From Scytalidium lignicola (lineage: Eukaryota > Ascomycota > Leotiomycetes): 33,244 nucleotides of DNA. Below the pieces are notes generated by a model. It did not search any database. It was not told where the DNA came from and saw only the letters and a program-made list of their open reading frames with translations. This document shows positions 20,674 to 32,380 of the stretch, piece by piece (position 1 is the stretch's first letter; every line of letters starts with the position of its first letter). The stretch is taken from contig NCSJ02000427.1 of the NCBI GenBank assembly GCA_002812745.2, positions 1 through 33,244 of the forward strand. Reading direction: 5' to 3'. Position numbers and translations under genes: made by a program.

Positions 20674-22218
20674 CTTTAAAATATTTAAAAGAGCGAAATA
20701 TTACTTTTAAGGAAATATTTTATGAATCTCTCAGTATTTGCTTGGACGTAGGGGACGGGATATGCGTGTTCTAGGACGATAAGGGATTATTCGACCGTGA
20801 GTAAGACGGTGAAAAAGACATTGTATAACGGGAGAATTAGTGCCGTATTATAGTTTCTGCTCCCCAGTCCCTCCTGCTATGAAATGCATGGCTTCACCTA
20901 GTTGTTGTGGTACGTATGCGCAAAGGTCTGGATGTATGACGTTATGGCATGACCTTTCTAGAAGTGCCAAAAGATTGCCGCCCCATTCCGTATGCCAAGA
21001 AACATATGCTTAACGGGAGTAAATATCGCGCCTCCTTTCCTACAACTGGATCTCGCTTTCCCCCCAAACTAGTTGCGTATAAGAATATGATGTGACCCTT
21101 CCGGACACCACGTGAATGGTTTTCGGAAATGGTACGGGGTCTTTGACCAAGGCTAGTAATACACTCCGACTAATGCTACCCCGGATTGAGGGCTAGGCTA
21201 CCGCGCCACAGCAGAGCATGGCGCTCTGCTCACCTAGCAGATTTGGGGCTGTTCATAGTGGGTTATACCAGATCTTATATGCGGTCCCTCGGTTCCTTGC
21301 ATCTGCCATCTCTAAAGAGATATACCACGAAAGACTGTTATTCAGGGTGCTGATGCGTCCACCTTTCTGACTTGCGTGGCTAGCTGGTATATTCTGCTGA
21401 CCGTGTTACTCGCGCTTGTCGACTTCCCGCTCTAGATTGTTATCGGAGACTGGAGTAGCATCATCAACAAGTCGGCTGGGACGCTACAGGACCAGACAAT
21501 GATTTAATCTTTACAAGGGAGAAAGAAGAAGAGAATTGGAACTATAATATTAATTCCATTCCTAAGACTCGTGTATTGTACCTTTCAAAATAGGATTAGG
21601 TTTTGACTTCCACGTAGGAAGGTCGATAACCGATAACCTATGGAAGGTGGGAGTCGGTATCTCATCTTTCTTCGAAAGCTGACCGATCTAAGCATTCCCA
21701 TAACATTAATTACGTCGAAGTTTAATTCACCATTACTTTCAGAACAGAAATAGTGCTGTAACCATTTCATTTGCCGCCCAACAGTCGTTCAGTCAAGCTA
21801 TGATGTCTACCTAATTCAATTCGTTTCTAAATTGCGATAATGAGGACCAGTGCAGTTCTGCAACCCTGGTGGATCTTCAGTTGGCCTTTGATCAAAGCTG
21901 TAAGACTGTCATGAAGCTGTTGCAGATAGTATCGTTGTATCCAGACGATATATAGCTGCACCTATATTGAAATATTTGGATTGATCACCCCATTTGCCCT
22001 ATATTGCAAGTCTTGGTTCTCGGTGCCGCTATTGTAAGTTGGGGTGTATAGCCTGAGCTTGAAGGTGCATTCATACTACGATATTTTCAGTCTCTAGCCA
22101 TGGTTTCCGATGAATCATTCCAGCTACGCTAAGCAGCTTTCTACGAAAGAGATCACCGTGGGCTAAAGAAAGACTGGGAATCATGAATCCTCGAATATGT
22201 TTCAGTTTCGGTAATATT
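20674..22218. other. Intergenic, no supported gene
   Basis: A 1.5-kb stretch between the hydrolase start and the end of the regulator gene. A small inverted repeat (GCAGAGC, 5-base spacer, GCTCTGC) lies at about 21211-21229. No coding remnants or RNA gene recognised. The part next to 20674 should contain the hydrolase promoter. Confidence 0.5.
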
Positions 22219-24321
22219 TCATTCCGAATTCAATTTAGAGAGGAGTTGCCTAACCCAGTAACTAGTTTCCCATCCCGTATCAGCTTCGATTCCTTGCAGG
22301 AGCGATATGACTATTTTGCGCTGTTCATCATGTTCCATGCACTGACCAGCTATAAAGAGTGGCTGTACCATGTGAATTCGGACGGCGCCTTCTGGGCGCC
22401 CTAGTGCCACACCACAGATTTCCTGGCAGCAAAAGTCTACCTCTCTGGAAAATGCTCGATATTGCTGTAGCCGGGCGCCAGCAACGAGAACCTTACCTGA
22501 TTGGTGAGACCGAGGTGTAGCAGAAATTAAAGGACTGTGAAGGAGTATAAGAAGCCGAGCGAAGTAGTAGTGTTGCATCGTCGAGGCACAACTAGGGAAG
22601 CTATAGAAGACCTCTGAGAGTGAAAAAGTCGAATCTAGTCCTTCAGATATCTTCTCAAGTCGGGCACAGGGGCGGAACGTAGCTGGAAGCGCTTGTAACC
22701 ATTCACCAAGTGCATCAGATATCTGTCCCCACTTTGTGATGAAGTCCGATGATTGAGATTGTGGTACATCCCCGTTAACAGACGACTGAGCAGAGTGTCC
22801 TTTGTCTGTTGACATCATCAAATTGATCAATCTGGCTAACAACCATACCAAGGCGTTCGACATCATGTCCTCCTCTGACATTGATGATGACCCCCATTCC
22901 GAGGCTGCAGTTGGAAGAGCGAGATGCCTCTTATCATCTAGAGGCAGCCCAGCTGCACGCCAGACACAATTATGGCTTGGATCAATTCTGGTACGCGACT
23001 TGTTAATGAATGCCGCGAGGTAATCTTGCCGAGCAAAATTCCAGAAAGCTGCTCTAGCCGCTCGAGAACTGAGGGCATCGAAGATATTTGTCCCAGAATA
23101 ACGCACCATCTCGCGATCGGTAAGCAGAATACTGATGCCGTCTAGATGCCTAATAAAACCAAATATGTTAGGACGAATTCATGTTAAGTCGTAGAGCAGT
23201 TTTAACTACTTAGTCCACTCAGCGTTCGATCCATCCATAAATTCAAACACGGACAAGATCGATGCAGTTGCCAGCAGCTCGTCAAAATTATTTTCCTCTT
23301 CCTGCACACCCGCCGCCAGCGCTGGCGTCTCTCTGTCCGTATCTTGTCTCCATATGGGGAGGTCTTGCCGCAGAATTGACAAAGACTTATGGTAATAATT
23401 TGCCGCTTTGTAGTACCAATCCACTTCTATGGCTCCAGGATAAATCTCCATCATCGCTGGCTCCGTGACACCTTGGAAAACATTATGCCTACGGCCTTTA
23501 ACTCGCCCCAAATGCTTGGCCGCAATAGCTGCTGCCGCATAGCGAAGAAGTGAGCTATCTATGCTTTTGACTAGTAGGTATCTTGCAAAGTACCGTGTTG
23601 TGTCATACAAGTCCATCCTAGAAACTATATTAGATGTGATGGACTGGATGAAGCTGCGCTTACTTGCCATGGACCGATGACTTGAGAGAAATGCCGGACT
23701 AGGAAAGCCATCTCGCGGTCGCTGCCAAGGAGAAATTCGGAGACCACCATTGAAAAGTCTTGCGATACATCAGTGATATTAGACGTTGGTGTAGTGTGTG
23801 GAGGTGAATAATGTCCCAGGCCAGCATCAATCATCTTCACGGGGCTTGGTTGCAGTGCCTCAACAACCGGACACACCTCATTACAGCCTGCACCTGGACG
23901 GCTCACTTGATCGGGGCCAGCAGACTGTGGAAGCTCGGAAAACTCATTTAGTATCTCCAAAGCCACAATCCCGACGTCTGTTGCATGCGACACATCCTGC
24001 TAGTAATCAGTATATTTGCATGCCACCGTAGCGTAAATCCAACCGACCTCGCAAATCACACTTGGCCTCCGAGGTGGTTGGGGTCTTCGGTGCCGTCTGA
24101 GTCGACGGTGTATGTTTTCCGCCTCGTTGATGAATCCACGTATCGTGTTGTAACCAGAGCATTGGACGCCAGCGACTGTACAACGTCTACAGCTTGGGCG
24201 CACCTCGTCGCACTGTCGATAAAGCGTTAAGGGGGGCATTTGGGAGTGATTGCAATGAAGTTACCTTGATGTGCTTTTGCCGGCATCTAACGCAGGCTTG
24301 ACCTGATTGCACGTAACGCAT
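22219..24321 (-). CDS. Zn2Cys6 binuclear-cluster transcription factor, five exons
   Basis: The model is exons 24321-24265, 24212-24048, 23999-23668, 23617-23210 and 23149-22219. The total of 1,893 nt gives 630 residues plus stop. The DNA-binding cluster spans the first intron: C10-x2-C13-x6-C20-x6-C27-x2-C30-x6-C37, a complete Gal4-type motif. The long remainder matches the fungal activator region (Fungal_trans_2 type), with blocks such as VRHFSQVIGPWMDLYD, LLRYAAAAIAAKHLGRVKG, PSHNCVWRAAGLPLDD and the tail LLQGIEADTGWETSYWVRQL. Introns are 52, 48, 50 and 60 bp. The third is best explained as GC-AG. Start ATG 24321 is the first in-frame Met before the cluster. It is a nuclear regulator and by position a candidate controller of the adjoining hydrolase and transporter; that is inference. 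Confidence 0.88.
23618..23667 (-). other. GC-AG intron 3 of the Zn2Cys6 regulator
   Basis: 50 bp with donor GCAAGT and acceptor TTTCTAG, plus a CTAAT branch-like site. Using GC rather than the nearby GTAAGC keeps the frame and restores G-P-W-M-D-L-Y-D, the conserved join in this family. The GT alternative at 23663 shifts the frame. Confidence 0.7.
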
Positions 24322-25562
24322 TAGGGCATTAATCGCTACGCATAGAACAGTGAAATGAAAATTGACCCTCGATCGCGGAGCCAGACAAAATCTCGTCACT
24401 TAGTTACCTCCTGTCGCATTACGTAACGCCACTGACGTGACCTTCGGTCTACCCACCAGCTTCAGGAACATTTCCAAAAATCATCATCTTGTAAACTTGG
24501 TATATACTAAACTTTAAGAACTTGTGGTTTGAAATAGCTACTTATTCCAATATAATATTAGACATTGGATCCTCAAGGTTAAGTCCGTCCAGCACTTAGC
24601 TTTTCAACGTATTTTTTTTTTAGATATATTCTGGCCGAAACACCAATATGCGACGAAAGTGTAATGTGCGTGCGTGAGACCCGACAATTAGTTGATGATT
24701 TCTTGGCGGCGGAGTTGCAGTTTACATCCTCTTTACGACCTCATTGGCGGAGGGAATATCCAAAAAGAGATAATATTTCCGATGCTTCACGAGGCTAGTG
24801 GCTTTATCCATTACCCTTTTTTTGCACTCAAACCTATACAGACTATCAAATTCATCAAGTCGCTCACGAATTTTTTGGTATTCGTTAGGATCCAAATTAT
24901 TTATGTAATTTCCGCAATCTAATTGGGAGGGGATGTGCTATAATAACCTATTTCGGGATTCAATACTAAAATGGATTATTCGTTGTAAAACGTTGTTCTC
25001 TACTAAAGGAAACTAAGTGCATACGAGCGATAAATGTTACATGGTTTACAGTAGCTCTCTCAAACTATTCATTACAAATTACCGCAGCTCGAGTGGCGGT
25101 TACTAACTTACACATCGATAGTTTGAATGCTCTTTTCCTTTTCTCAATCTCCGCTGCATCCCATTGCTCAGATTACGATGGGAACTTGATCTTTCACCGT
25201 AAATTTTGGCAACCGGGAAGCTCATATTTCATCATTGCCTTCCAGATAGCTGCAAAAGAGAGCTCACCTGTTGTTTGAATATAAACTTTGTCAATTAGTC
25301 AGATTAATAAAAATGAAGCAATTCTTCTTGACGTAAATTGGAAGTAAATCTGTCTTCTTTAAGACGATAGGTCGCAACTTAAAAATTTAATTCTTAATAT
25401 GTATAACGTGTTCGTTTGAGAAAAAAAAGAGACTAAGAAAATGATGTTCATTGTATATTTTGAGGGAACTATAGTCTGGGTTTATTTGATATGTTGATAC
25501 AGAAGAATCTAAGCTATCACTTGCGGCGGAGATGTAGACAGATTCAGTCAACTTAAGAGGAT
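24322..25562. other. Intergenic, no supported gene
   Basis: This is the upstream region of the regulator gene and downstream region of the transporter. It is AT-leaning with short poly-T and poly-A runs. Small open stretches at 24692-24922 and 25093-25278 lack any family signal. Confidence 0.5.
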
Positions 25563-27011
25563 TTAGGAATTGCTAAACAACCCTCCCTCGGAGACTTTAG
25601 TAACGACCAGGAGAAAAGACCCAGAAACTAGAACAACGCCAGTGAAAATCTGAGCTTGAAGGAAGTCTTGATAATTTGTGATTAGTGCTCCATTGATTGG
25701 GGGTCCAACGAATGCCGCGAAGGCAATCACTTCAAATCCCATCCCGAGGTAAGTGCCAATATCCTGAGGTTTGTCGGCTGCATGTGCGAGACAAACGGGT
25801 AACAGAGATAAAATCGCTCCAGAAAAGAACCCATAGAGGGCTGAAAATACAATGATTGAGGTGTTAATCGTTATCTTTTCCCAACAGAGAACCAGAATTC
25901 CGCTCACAGCACTGAAGATGAAGAGTGTATTTAAGGCCCCAAATCTATCCGCCAGAACTCCTGGGATAAGCCGTCCAAACGTAGAACTGCCATTTAATAT
26001 TGCTAATAAATAGAACGAGAGTTGTACCGCCATTCCCTTCTGTGTTGCATAAATTGGCAAGAAAAAGAAGGGAGTGAAAACCCCAAGCAACATAAGAAAT
26101 GCTGCCATGACAAAACTGGTGTAACGAACCTTTTTAAATGCCGAGGGCTTTAACAAGTCGTATCTTCGTGGCGGAAGCCGAGCACGAATGGAAAGACAGG
26201 ACAAGCCCATAACGGCGAAAATTATGAAGCCGCAGATTCTCACTCCCCAGCCAAACCCCAGCTGAGGACTGTAGAGCATTCGGCTCAGTGCAATTGGAAA
26301 TATCACGCCTCAAAGAGAAGCCCCAGCAACTGCGAGCCCCATTGCAGCTCCACGTTTTCTGTGAAAATATTGACCAGCCGATGCCAGTGCTGGCGACATT
26401 GTCATTCCCATAGAGATCCCACCCAGAATCCCTTGTGCCAGCATGAACTGATAATATTTATCGCAGAGGCTGGTCATCATTACAGAGAAGACAAGGGTCA
26501 TAGCAGGAGCCCAAATAACCTAGCAGCGAACATTTGAATAAGCAATTGATCCTCCAGTTTGATCACGATACCAATATTACCTTTTCACCGTGTCGATCGA
26601 ATAGAGGGCCACCAAAAAGCGACCCTCCAAAGAGGAAGAATATTTGAATGGAACCTATCCACGCGACCTCAGAGGATGAATAATCGTGTAATTGATGCGT
26701 TAGGTAGTAGTCTTGATATACACTGACCTCAGTTAGCTCTGTAACTATATAGGCATATTGACGAAGCTGATAAAATACCCAAAGGCATTGATATAACCAG
26801 AATTACAAAAGAGAACTCCTGTAGCCCCTCCAGCAACAAGCCAGGCTCTTAGCCCCCCTTCAGGAAATTCAATCGACAGTGCACTCTCTTGTCCATTTCT
26901 AGTCTCGTCGATGCCAAAGTTTCCTTTCGCAGATTTGTCACTGACGTGGCTTGATGACTGTCCATGTTCCGCCTTGGGTATCTCAGATATATCAGGCTCT
27001 TGTGATGCCAT
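25563..27011 (-). pseudogene. MCT-type major facilitator transporter with one internal stop
   Basis: The model is exons 27011-26779, 26722-26581 and 26519-25563, with introns of 56 bp (branch GCTAAC) and 61 bp. The total of 1,332 nt is 444 codons including the end stop. The hydrophilic N-tail is followed by EFPEGGLRAWLVAGGATGVL, the usual start of fungal monocarboxylate-transporter-like permeases. Then come GYINAFGVYQDYYL, FGGPLFDRHGEKVIWAPAM and FHRKRGAAMGLAVAGASL. A TGA at 26310-26312 (codon 195) interrupts A-G-A-S-L-x-G-V-I-F-P-I, where Gly is normal. Everything after it reads cleanly through the remaining membrane segments (GSSTFGRLIPGVLADRFGA) to SNS-stop. It would be a 12-helix plasma-membrane carrier for a small carboxylate or metabolite. 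With one lesion only, recent loss, a natural readthrough site or a base-call error are all possible. Confidence 0.85.
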
Positions 27012-28596
27012 AGTACTAGATCACGTTCAAAAATTTGAGTAAGGATTATATAGGAGAAAGACTAAACCTTATCCTCAGTTGAATATTACAAAAGTAAAAC
27101 GAGTGGACTTAGACAAAGAAGAATATAGTTTAAGAATATCGACTTGTAGGCAGAACAACAGCATATATACAAAGGGCATAATGGATTAGCAATTGGAATC
27201 GTGGGGGGAACGCCAGCATGATAAATCAAATCTAGAATGCAAAGGGCTTCAGTTACAGCAGTACTCAAAACCCAGCCAATCAAAGGAGTACTAGACCGAG
27301 TTGTCCAGGGGATATTAGTGAAAGTGCGCGGCCGGCATTCATCAAATTTCGGGCTTCTTTGTAATTTCAACCACGAAAAGCTTGAAAATATCAATTTTTT
27401 ATGGCTTTGTTAATAGTTGGCTACAGCGGTGGTGAATTTAAGGATCCTACAGCGTTCAGGGAAACCTTTTACAAGGTCTTATTCGAACTCGCAAAAGGAG
27501 CAGCAATGGGGAAGAGGGGTTGGTGAGGATCTCGTTTTAGAGCTAATATCAGAACAAATTTAACTTCAACCATCTTTTTCGGAGCGTTAATTATATCGCA
27601 AACCTGTGTCTCATGGGCTTCAGCGAGAACGGTCAAAACGGAGAGTGGTGCTCCGTATGCCTATGGTTATCTCTGGTACTGGTGGTTGTGTATGGGTTTA
27701 GCAAGAGTTTTTTTATTGGCCGTAAAAACCCCACTGATAGGTTTGCAGAGACATTCGGCATGGAGAAGTATACCCCTTACGGGTAAGCACTCAGAAAATG
27801 CCGATTTCCTGCCTAGGAAGGATATTCCGATTGAGCTTTTCAGAGTTTGAAGTAGTAGCCCCTGAGATGAGATATCCTACACCGCCACAAATGCCATGAA
27901 ATCGACTTTACGTCAGTTATGATATCGTTGCGGAATGCTAAGGGTGATACATTTTCCATCGGGCACACGAAATCATGCCAACTCATGAACTGGGTGGCCC
28001 AACCGTAGACGATCTAATTATAGTGAATTCCCTATATATCTTGCACATTTCCTCCTATTGTCATGCTTTTCAAGCCCTTTCCGTGTATACATCTACCTTG
28101 CATTTGTGTACTAGCGTTATCCAAACAAATACATAAATGAAACCGTGAATACCTTTCTTGATCTTATTGGCGGAACGTATATCTAAAGTTGGAAATCTTT
28201 GTAAATGGACCACAAAACATGCAAAATCAAAACTTTTTTGTAGCCTAAATAGATGAAGATAGCATAAGACAAGTGGATCAAGCTGATTGGATATGGGGTT
28301 TCATTTCTTTAATACTGGTTCTACCGGTTCAGGATAAACTCCTCCACCTTACTCTAATAGACACAACATCATCTAAACTATACGTAGTAGTTGAATACAA
28401 GTAGTTGGTTCCTGCCTTATTCCACTCCCCAGGCAGGAGATTTCACTTGCCAACTACTTTCTGAGACTTTATCGATTGCTAAACATTCATATAAAATTAT
28501 TCAACAAACAAGTTTGTTGACATAATGTTAAATCAAATTTATACCGATGATACACCCACGGAAGTCAAGAATTCAAAGGTGCACAAATCCTATTTT
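27012..28596. other. Intergenic with two unexplained hydrophobic coding-like stretches
   Basis: At 27086-27394 (minus) an open stretch reads GWVLSTAVTEALCILDLIYH followed by hydrophobic Cys-rich sequence. At about 27540-27850 (plus) a roughly 100-codon open stretch without ATG reads TSTIFFGALIISQTCVSW and continues to a TGA; an overlapping frame reads KNPTDRFAETFGMEKYTPYG. Neither was identified. Both may be exons or relics of membrane-protein genes. The remainder up to the glutathione S-transferase shows nothing. Confidence 0.3.
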
Positions 28597-29485
28597 ATGT
28601 CAGACAAAAGCAGGGAAATGACTTAAGAACCAAGGGACTCCACCTTATAACGCAAAATACTAGTAATGGCGAGAAAATCCAAATTTTACTTGAAGAATTA
28701 GCTGATATGTATGGGACGCAATGGACCACAACTTTGATGTATGTTTCCAATTTCCAATTGTGAAGCAATATATGTTAACGTTTCGGTTCTGCAGTGATTT
28801 TTCTGCCAATGAACAAAAGAAAGATTGGTTTCTTCATCTTAATCCAAATGGTGTTTGATACTCAAATAAATTTTTAAAATGTTTAGCTGATTTAAATTAA
28901 GGTCAAATTCCAATTATTATTGACAACACGATTATACCACCACACCCAGTAATGGAAACTTCTGCAGTACTCCTTTACTTATTGAAATTTGCAGACAAAG
29001 ATTACCAATTTGGTTTCAAAGATGAGCTAGAACAAAGTGATTGTATTCAATGGCTATTCTTTTGGCATGGTGGTGGTGTTCCATACCAAAGCAATCTTAG
29101 GTATTTTCGTCGTGGAACAGAGCAAAGTCCTTGTAAGTCACGTTATTAATCCTTCACCTTTATTTCTATATATAGCAAAAGCTAATATTATGGCTATTTT
29201 GAAGTTGCTATCCAGCGCTTCCGCAAAGAAACTTTCCAAGTTTTTGGTGTTCTTGAAATTCGATTATCTGGTAAATATACGGGGGAACCACGAGATTACT
29301 TAACTGGAAACGGCAAAGGGACATACTCGGTGGCTGATATTGGGACCTGGGGATCGGTGAGGTATTGGCAACGGTACGGCTACACGAAGGAAGAAATGCA
29401 AGGATTTCCGCATTTGCTACAGTGGATTGCCCGCATTGCAGAAAGACCTGCAGTAAAGAAAGTAACCGGCGACCTGCGAGTGTAG
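28597..29485 (+). pseudogene. Glutathione S-transferase (Ure2/YghU-like), frameshifted
   Basis: Reading from about 28625: KGLHLITQNTSNGEKIQILL, then GTQWTTTLID, NPNGQIPIIIDNT, PHPVMETSAVLLYLL (thioredoxin-fold cis-Pro and glutathione-binding E-S/T motif), YQFGFKDELEQSDCIQWLFF and GVPYQSNLRYFRRGTEQSP. It ends with YYGYFEVAIQRFRKETFQVF, SVADIGTWGSVRYW, IARIAERPAVKKV and stop at 29485. Introns are 28739-28794, 28851-28901 and 29133-29175. At about 29182 the frame is off by one (GCT-AA-TAT-TAT), and no splice choice I tried repairs it. The likely ATG at 28597 is also out of frame with the body. It would conjugate glutathione to electrophiles such as epoxides, a natural partner to the epoxide hydrolase. 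Confidence 0.82.
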
Positions 29486-29724
29486 ACCATCCTTGATAAT
29501 TGCAGTCACTCCATAGTTTTTACGGATGGATATATACATGATAACCTGTATACAAGAATTGAAAAATCTAAAACACACGATCAAGCTTCCCACTATCCAC
29601 TCATCCGAGAGGTAAGTTGAGCTGATTTAAAATCATCAAATCTGCTCTCCCAGACAATAGATACAAATGCCTTGGAGCTTTGTAACATTGAGTATAATCT
29701 TCCCTTGGCCGGGGTTAGGCTGTC
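29486..29724. other. Short intergenic gap, nothing seen
   Basis: This lies between the glutathione S-transferase stop and the Helitron fragment. No element recognised. Confidence 0.4.
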
Positions 29725-30140
29725 TCAAGAAAAGATCTTGAAATTGTAAACGAAGGGGAGCATTGGATTCTTACCCTCAAAAACGCGAGCTACCCAGTCT
29801 GGCCGGTCTGTAGCACTCTGAACTGGCAAAAGACTATCTCGAATCTCCGGCCAATTTGGATTTGCCGTCATGGTGATGAAATAGGTTGGCTTCCCAAAGT
29901 GACGCACCAAAGCCATCACATCCTGAAACAGCTGTTGCATGGCACGGTCGCTCCCTGGGAATGTAGAAGGCAGTATAACACGATGGCCTAGCTCCGTATC
30001 ATCCGTATCACTTGCACGTAAAGCGTCATACTCACAATGATACAAGTCGGCACGTATGTTTGACTGGTTCATGCGATGCCAGTACAGTCGGGAGGTTTCG
30101 ACGTCACATATGCATCAACGACATATCGCTGAAAGAGCAA
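29725..30140 (-). pseudogene. Helitron Rep-Hel N-terminal fragment (Helitron_like_N)
   Basis: An open stretch of about 115 codons reads NQSNIRADLYHCEYDALRAS, ELGHRVILPSTFPGSDRAMQ, FGKPTYFITMTANPNWPEI and ATDRPDWVARVFEGK. This is the block upstream of the Rep catalytic region in Helitron proteins. Upstream, after a frameshift near 30090, LFQRYVVDAYVT extends the match to about 30140. The fragment ends in unrelated sequence at 29725, before the region where the HUH/Rep motif would be expected. It is only lightly mutated, unlike the helicase remnant at 6404-7570, so the two are separate copies. Confidence 0.85.
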
Positions 30141-31947
30141 AATTAATAACTAATTTTGTTAATACCACGCTTTAGCACTGCTAAGTCTTCTGAATGAGTG
30201 GCACCCTATCTTTGGGTTTACCGTTACTACTCAGCTTGTAAAGGCACTTGGATGGGTCAAGATGCCTAAACCCACCAGCAATCATAAATTTATAAACAAG
30301 CTGCCAAATCCAATACCATAAAGTCCAAATTCAAACCCAAGGTGTATGGATCTACCTAACCCTCGTAGGATGTCGGGAGAGATTTCTTCTTTTAGACATA
30401 TATTCCGCCAATAATATCAAAAGAGGGCATGTCTCTATTTTGCATTGGTTAGATAATACTGGTAATAGTTTAATTATAATATTTCGTTTGATATTTTAGT
30501 ATGTTACTAGCATTTGGTATTTAAGCTGTTCATTATTCGAATATAAGGTAGATATGTAAGGCCCCGTTTGGATTTAGCTTTTGGGCAAAAGGCCTTTTCC
30601 CTCCTTTTCTTGGCCTTTTAACTAATGTATGCAATTAGAGCTAAGCATAATGAGCTTGGCTGAATGAGGATTAAGCATCTCCATAGAAATTTGTATAGTT
30701 TGCTCAAGTCCTGAAGTAGGGTAGTACATGTTATCGTAAAATCGTAACACATGTAGCAAAAACACTAATTACAGGTTCTAGCCAGTTGCAAATATGGATT
30801 TTGAAGCTTCCTAATCAACACAAAACGTCTTTACTCCTTTGCAAAGTAATAACCAATCATCTTATAGTAAAAACCATCTGGTTTGGACTTTGGATATAAA
30901 CACAGTGTTGTTAAAAAAAGCTATTATCACAAAGTCAGATAGGAAAGTGTTTTGATCAAGGTTGGAAAAAGGAAGCTTAAGAAGTTGTTTGCCAACAAGT
31001 TTAAATAATCCATACTAGTCTAATTATCATTTTAGTCAAGTAAGTAAAGAATAAAAAGATGACTTACTACTTAAAATAAAAAGAATTTGTATTCTTAAAA
31101 GAACATTCTGGTTTTAAGTTTAAGAATAAACATTTTATAACTCTTAACAATGTATAAGACAACTTGATCAAGGTAATTCTATTCAAACAATTTAAAAGCC
31201 TTTTCGACTTGAATAAACAAAGTTAAAAGTATAATAGTTTTGATATAATACCTTTTAGAATATTAATTGTCTTTATAAATTATATAATAAGATATTAACA
31301 ATTAATGAATATGCTTTTATTATAATAAGTTAATTTAACATTAATAATACTAATTCTTAAGATTTATCAAAAGGTAACTCTTTTACATTTGCTTAATAAC
31401 TTCTTATAATGCTTATTAATAGTAAAAANGAAGAATATTAGCTAAGATAGACATAATTCAAGTTAGAAGAGAACTTAAGGTGATAATTCTAGTTTTAACA
31501 ATATATTAAGTATACTAAATTAACAAGTAAATACTTGAATAAATGAAGTTAATACTAAAACAAAAAGTTATATTAACTTTTCAAAAGTAATATAAGAAGA
31601 GAATATTAGTTATGAATAAGGTAACTTATATTGAATTGTTTTTTAATGATTATAATACTATGTTAACCTTTTTACTTATTGAAGATTAATTAATACATAA
31701 TATCTAGTTAGAAAATAAAGTTTATATTATTATAAAATCATATAGTAAAACAAAGAGTAAAGATAAAGGTGATAATGTAATAAATTATAAAAATTCAATA
31801 TAAGTTGACAATTAAAGCTTAAACATAAGATTTATAAATATGATTATTAATAAAATTATAAATTATATTATAATATTTCTTAATATTATAATTATATAAT
31901 GTTTGTAATTTTATCTTATAACTTTTCAATCTTTATACTTGTTTGAA
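30141..31947. other. AT-rich RIP-type DNA, no readable element
   Basis: Base composition falls to transposon-block levels, most strongly from about 31000. The sequence GGCCCCGTTTGGATTTAGC at about 30562-30580 resembles the terminal repeats seen on some hAT-type elements, but no matching partner was found. No coding trace strong enough to name. An ambiguous base lies at 31429 after an A run. Confidence 0.4.
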
Positions 31948-32290
31948 TGTTATAAAACTACGTTATCCAGGTTATTGGATAGCTAAGGATAAGGTAGATG
32001 TTCAAGGACAGCAGAAACATATGATACACAAGCAAATGACTAAGTCAAGGGTAAAGATTTAATAATGTATTTAAGTTGAACATAAGGAGTTTACTCTTAT
32101 GTTCTTACAGTGTACTTATATAGATAATGAAATCCTGCTAGACTCCTTGGAGTCCTTGGAGTCCTTAGAGTCCTCTAGGGATCCTAGGACTCCATCATGT
32201 GACTTTTGATTGTTAGGTTCTCTATGTACACCTTCTGTGTACTGAGCCTTAGGCTTATACTAATCAGCTTGTTAGGTAAAACCTATAACA
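31948..32290 (+). repeat. Putative LTR of a second retroelement
   Basis: 343 bp bounded by the inverted 6-mers TGTTAT and ATAACA, the TG...CA form expected of LTRs, and followed 90 bp later by an ATG-started retroelement-like ORF. It contains a 9-bp tandem repeat. The second LTR would lie outside the window, so this boundary call is inferred from the termini only. Confidence 0.45.
32143..32193. repeat. TCCTTGGAG tandem repeat with inverted arms
   Basis: Units TCCTTGGAG, TCCTTGGAG and TCCTTAGAG are followed by diverged copies. The tract also contains GGAGTCCT and its reverse complement AGGACTCC about 20 bp apart, so it can fold back. Confidence 0.75.
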
Positions 32291-32380
32291 TTATCCTTTT
32301 TCTGCATTAGCATTGCCTTGACACTTAACTTGTTGTCATGAATTATTTTGTTCATTCGTCAATCCTTTTCTTTCTTCAAC

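Noticed and set aside
21205..21235. Small inverted repeat suggestive of a tRNA arm
   Set aside because: No cloverleaf, anticodon loop or T-arm consensus could be assembled around it.
30562..30580. GGCCCCGTTTGG sequence like a transposon terminal repeat
   Set aside because: No inverted partner or target duplication was found in the window, so no element is called.
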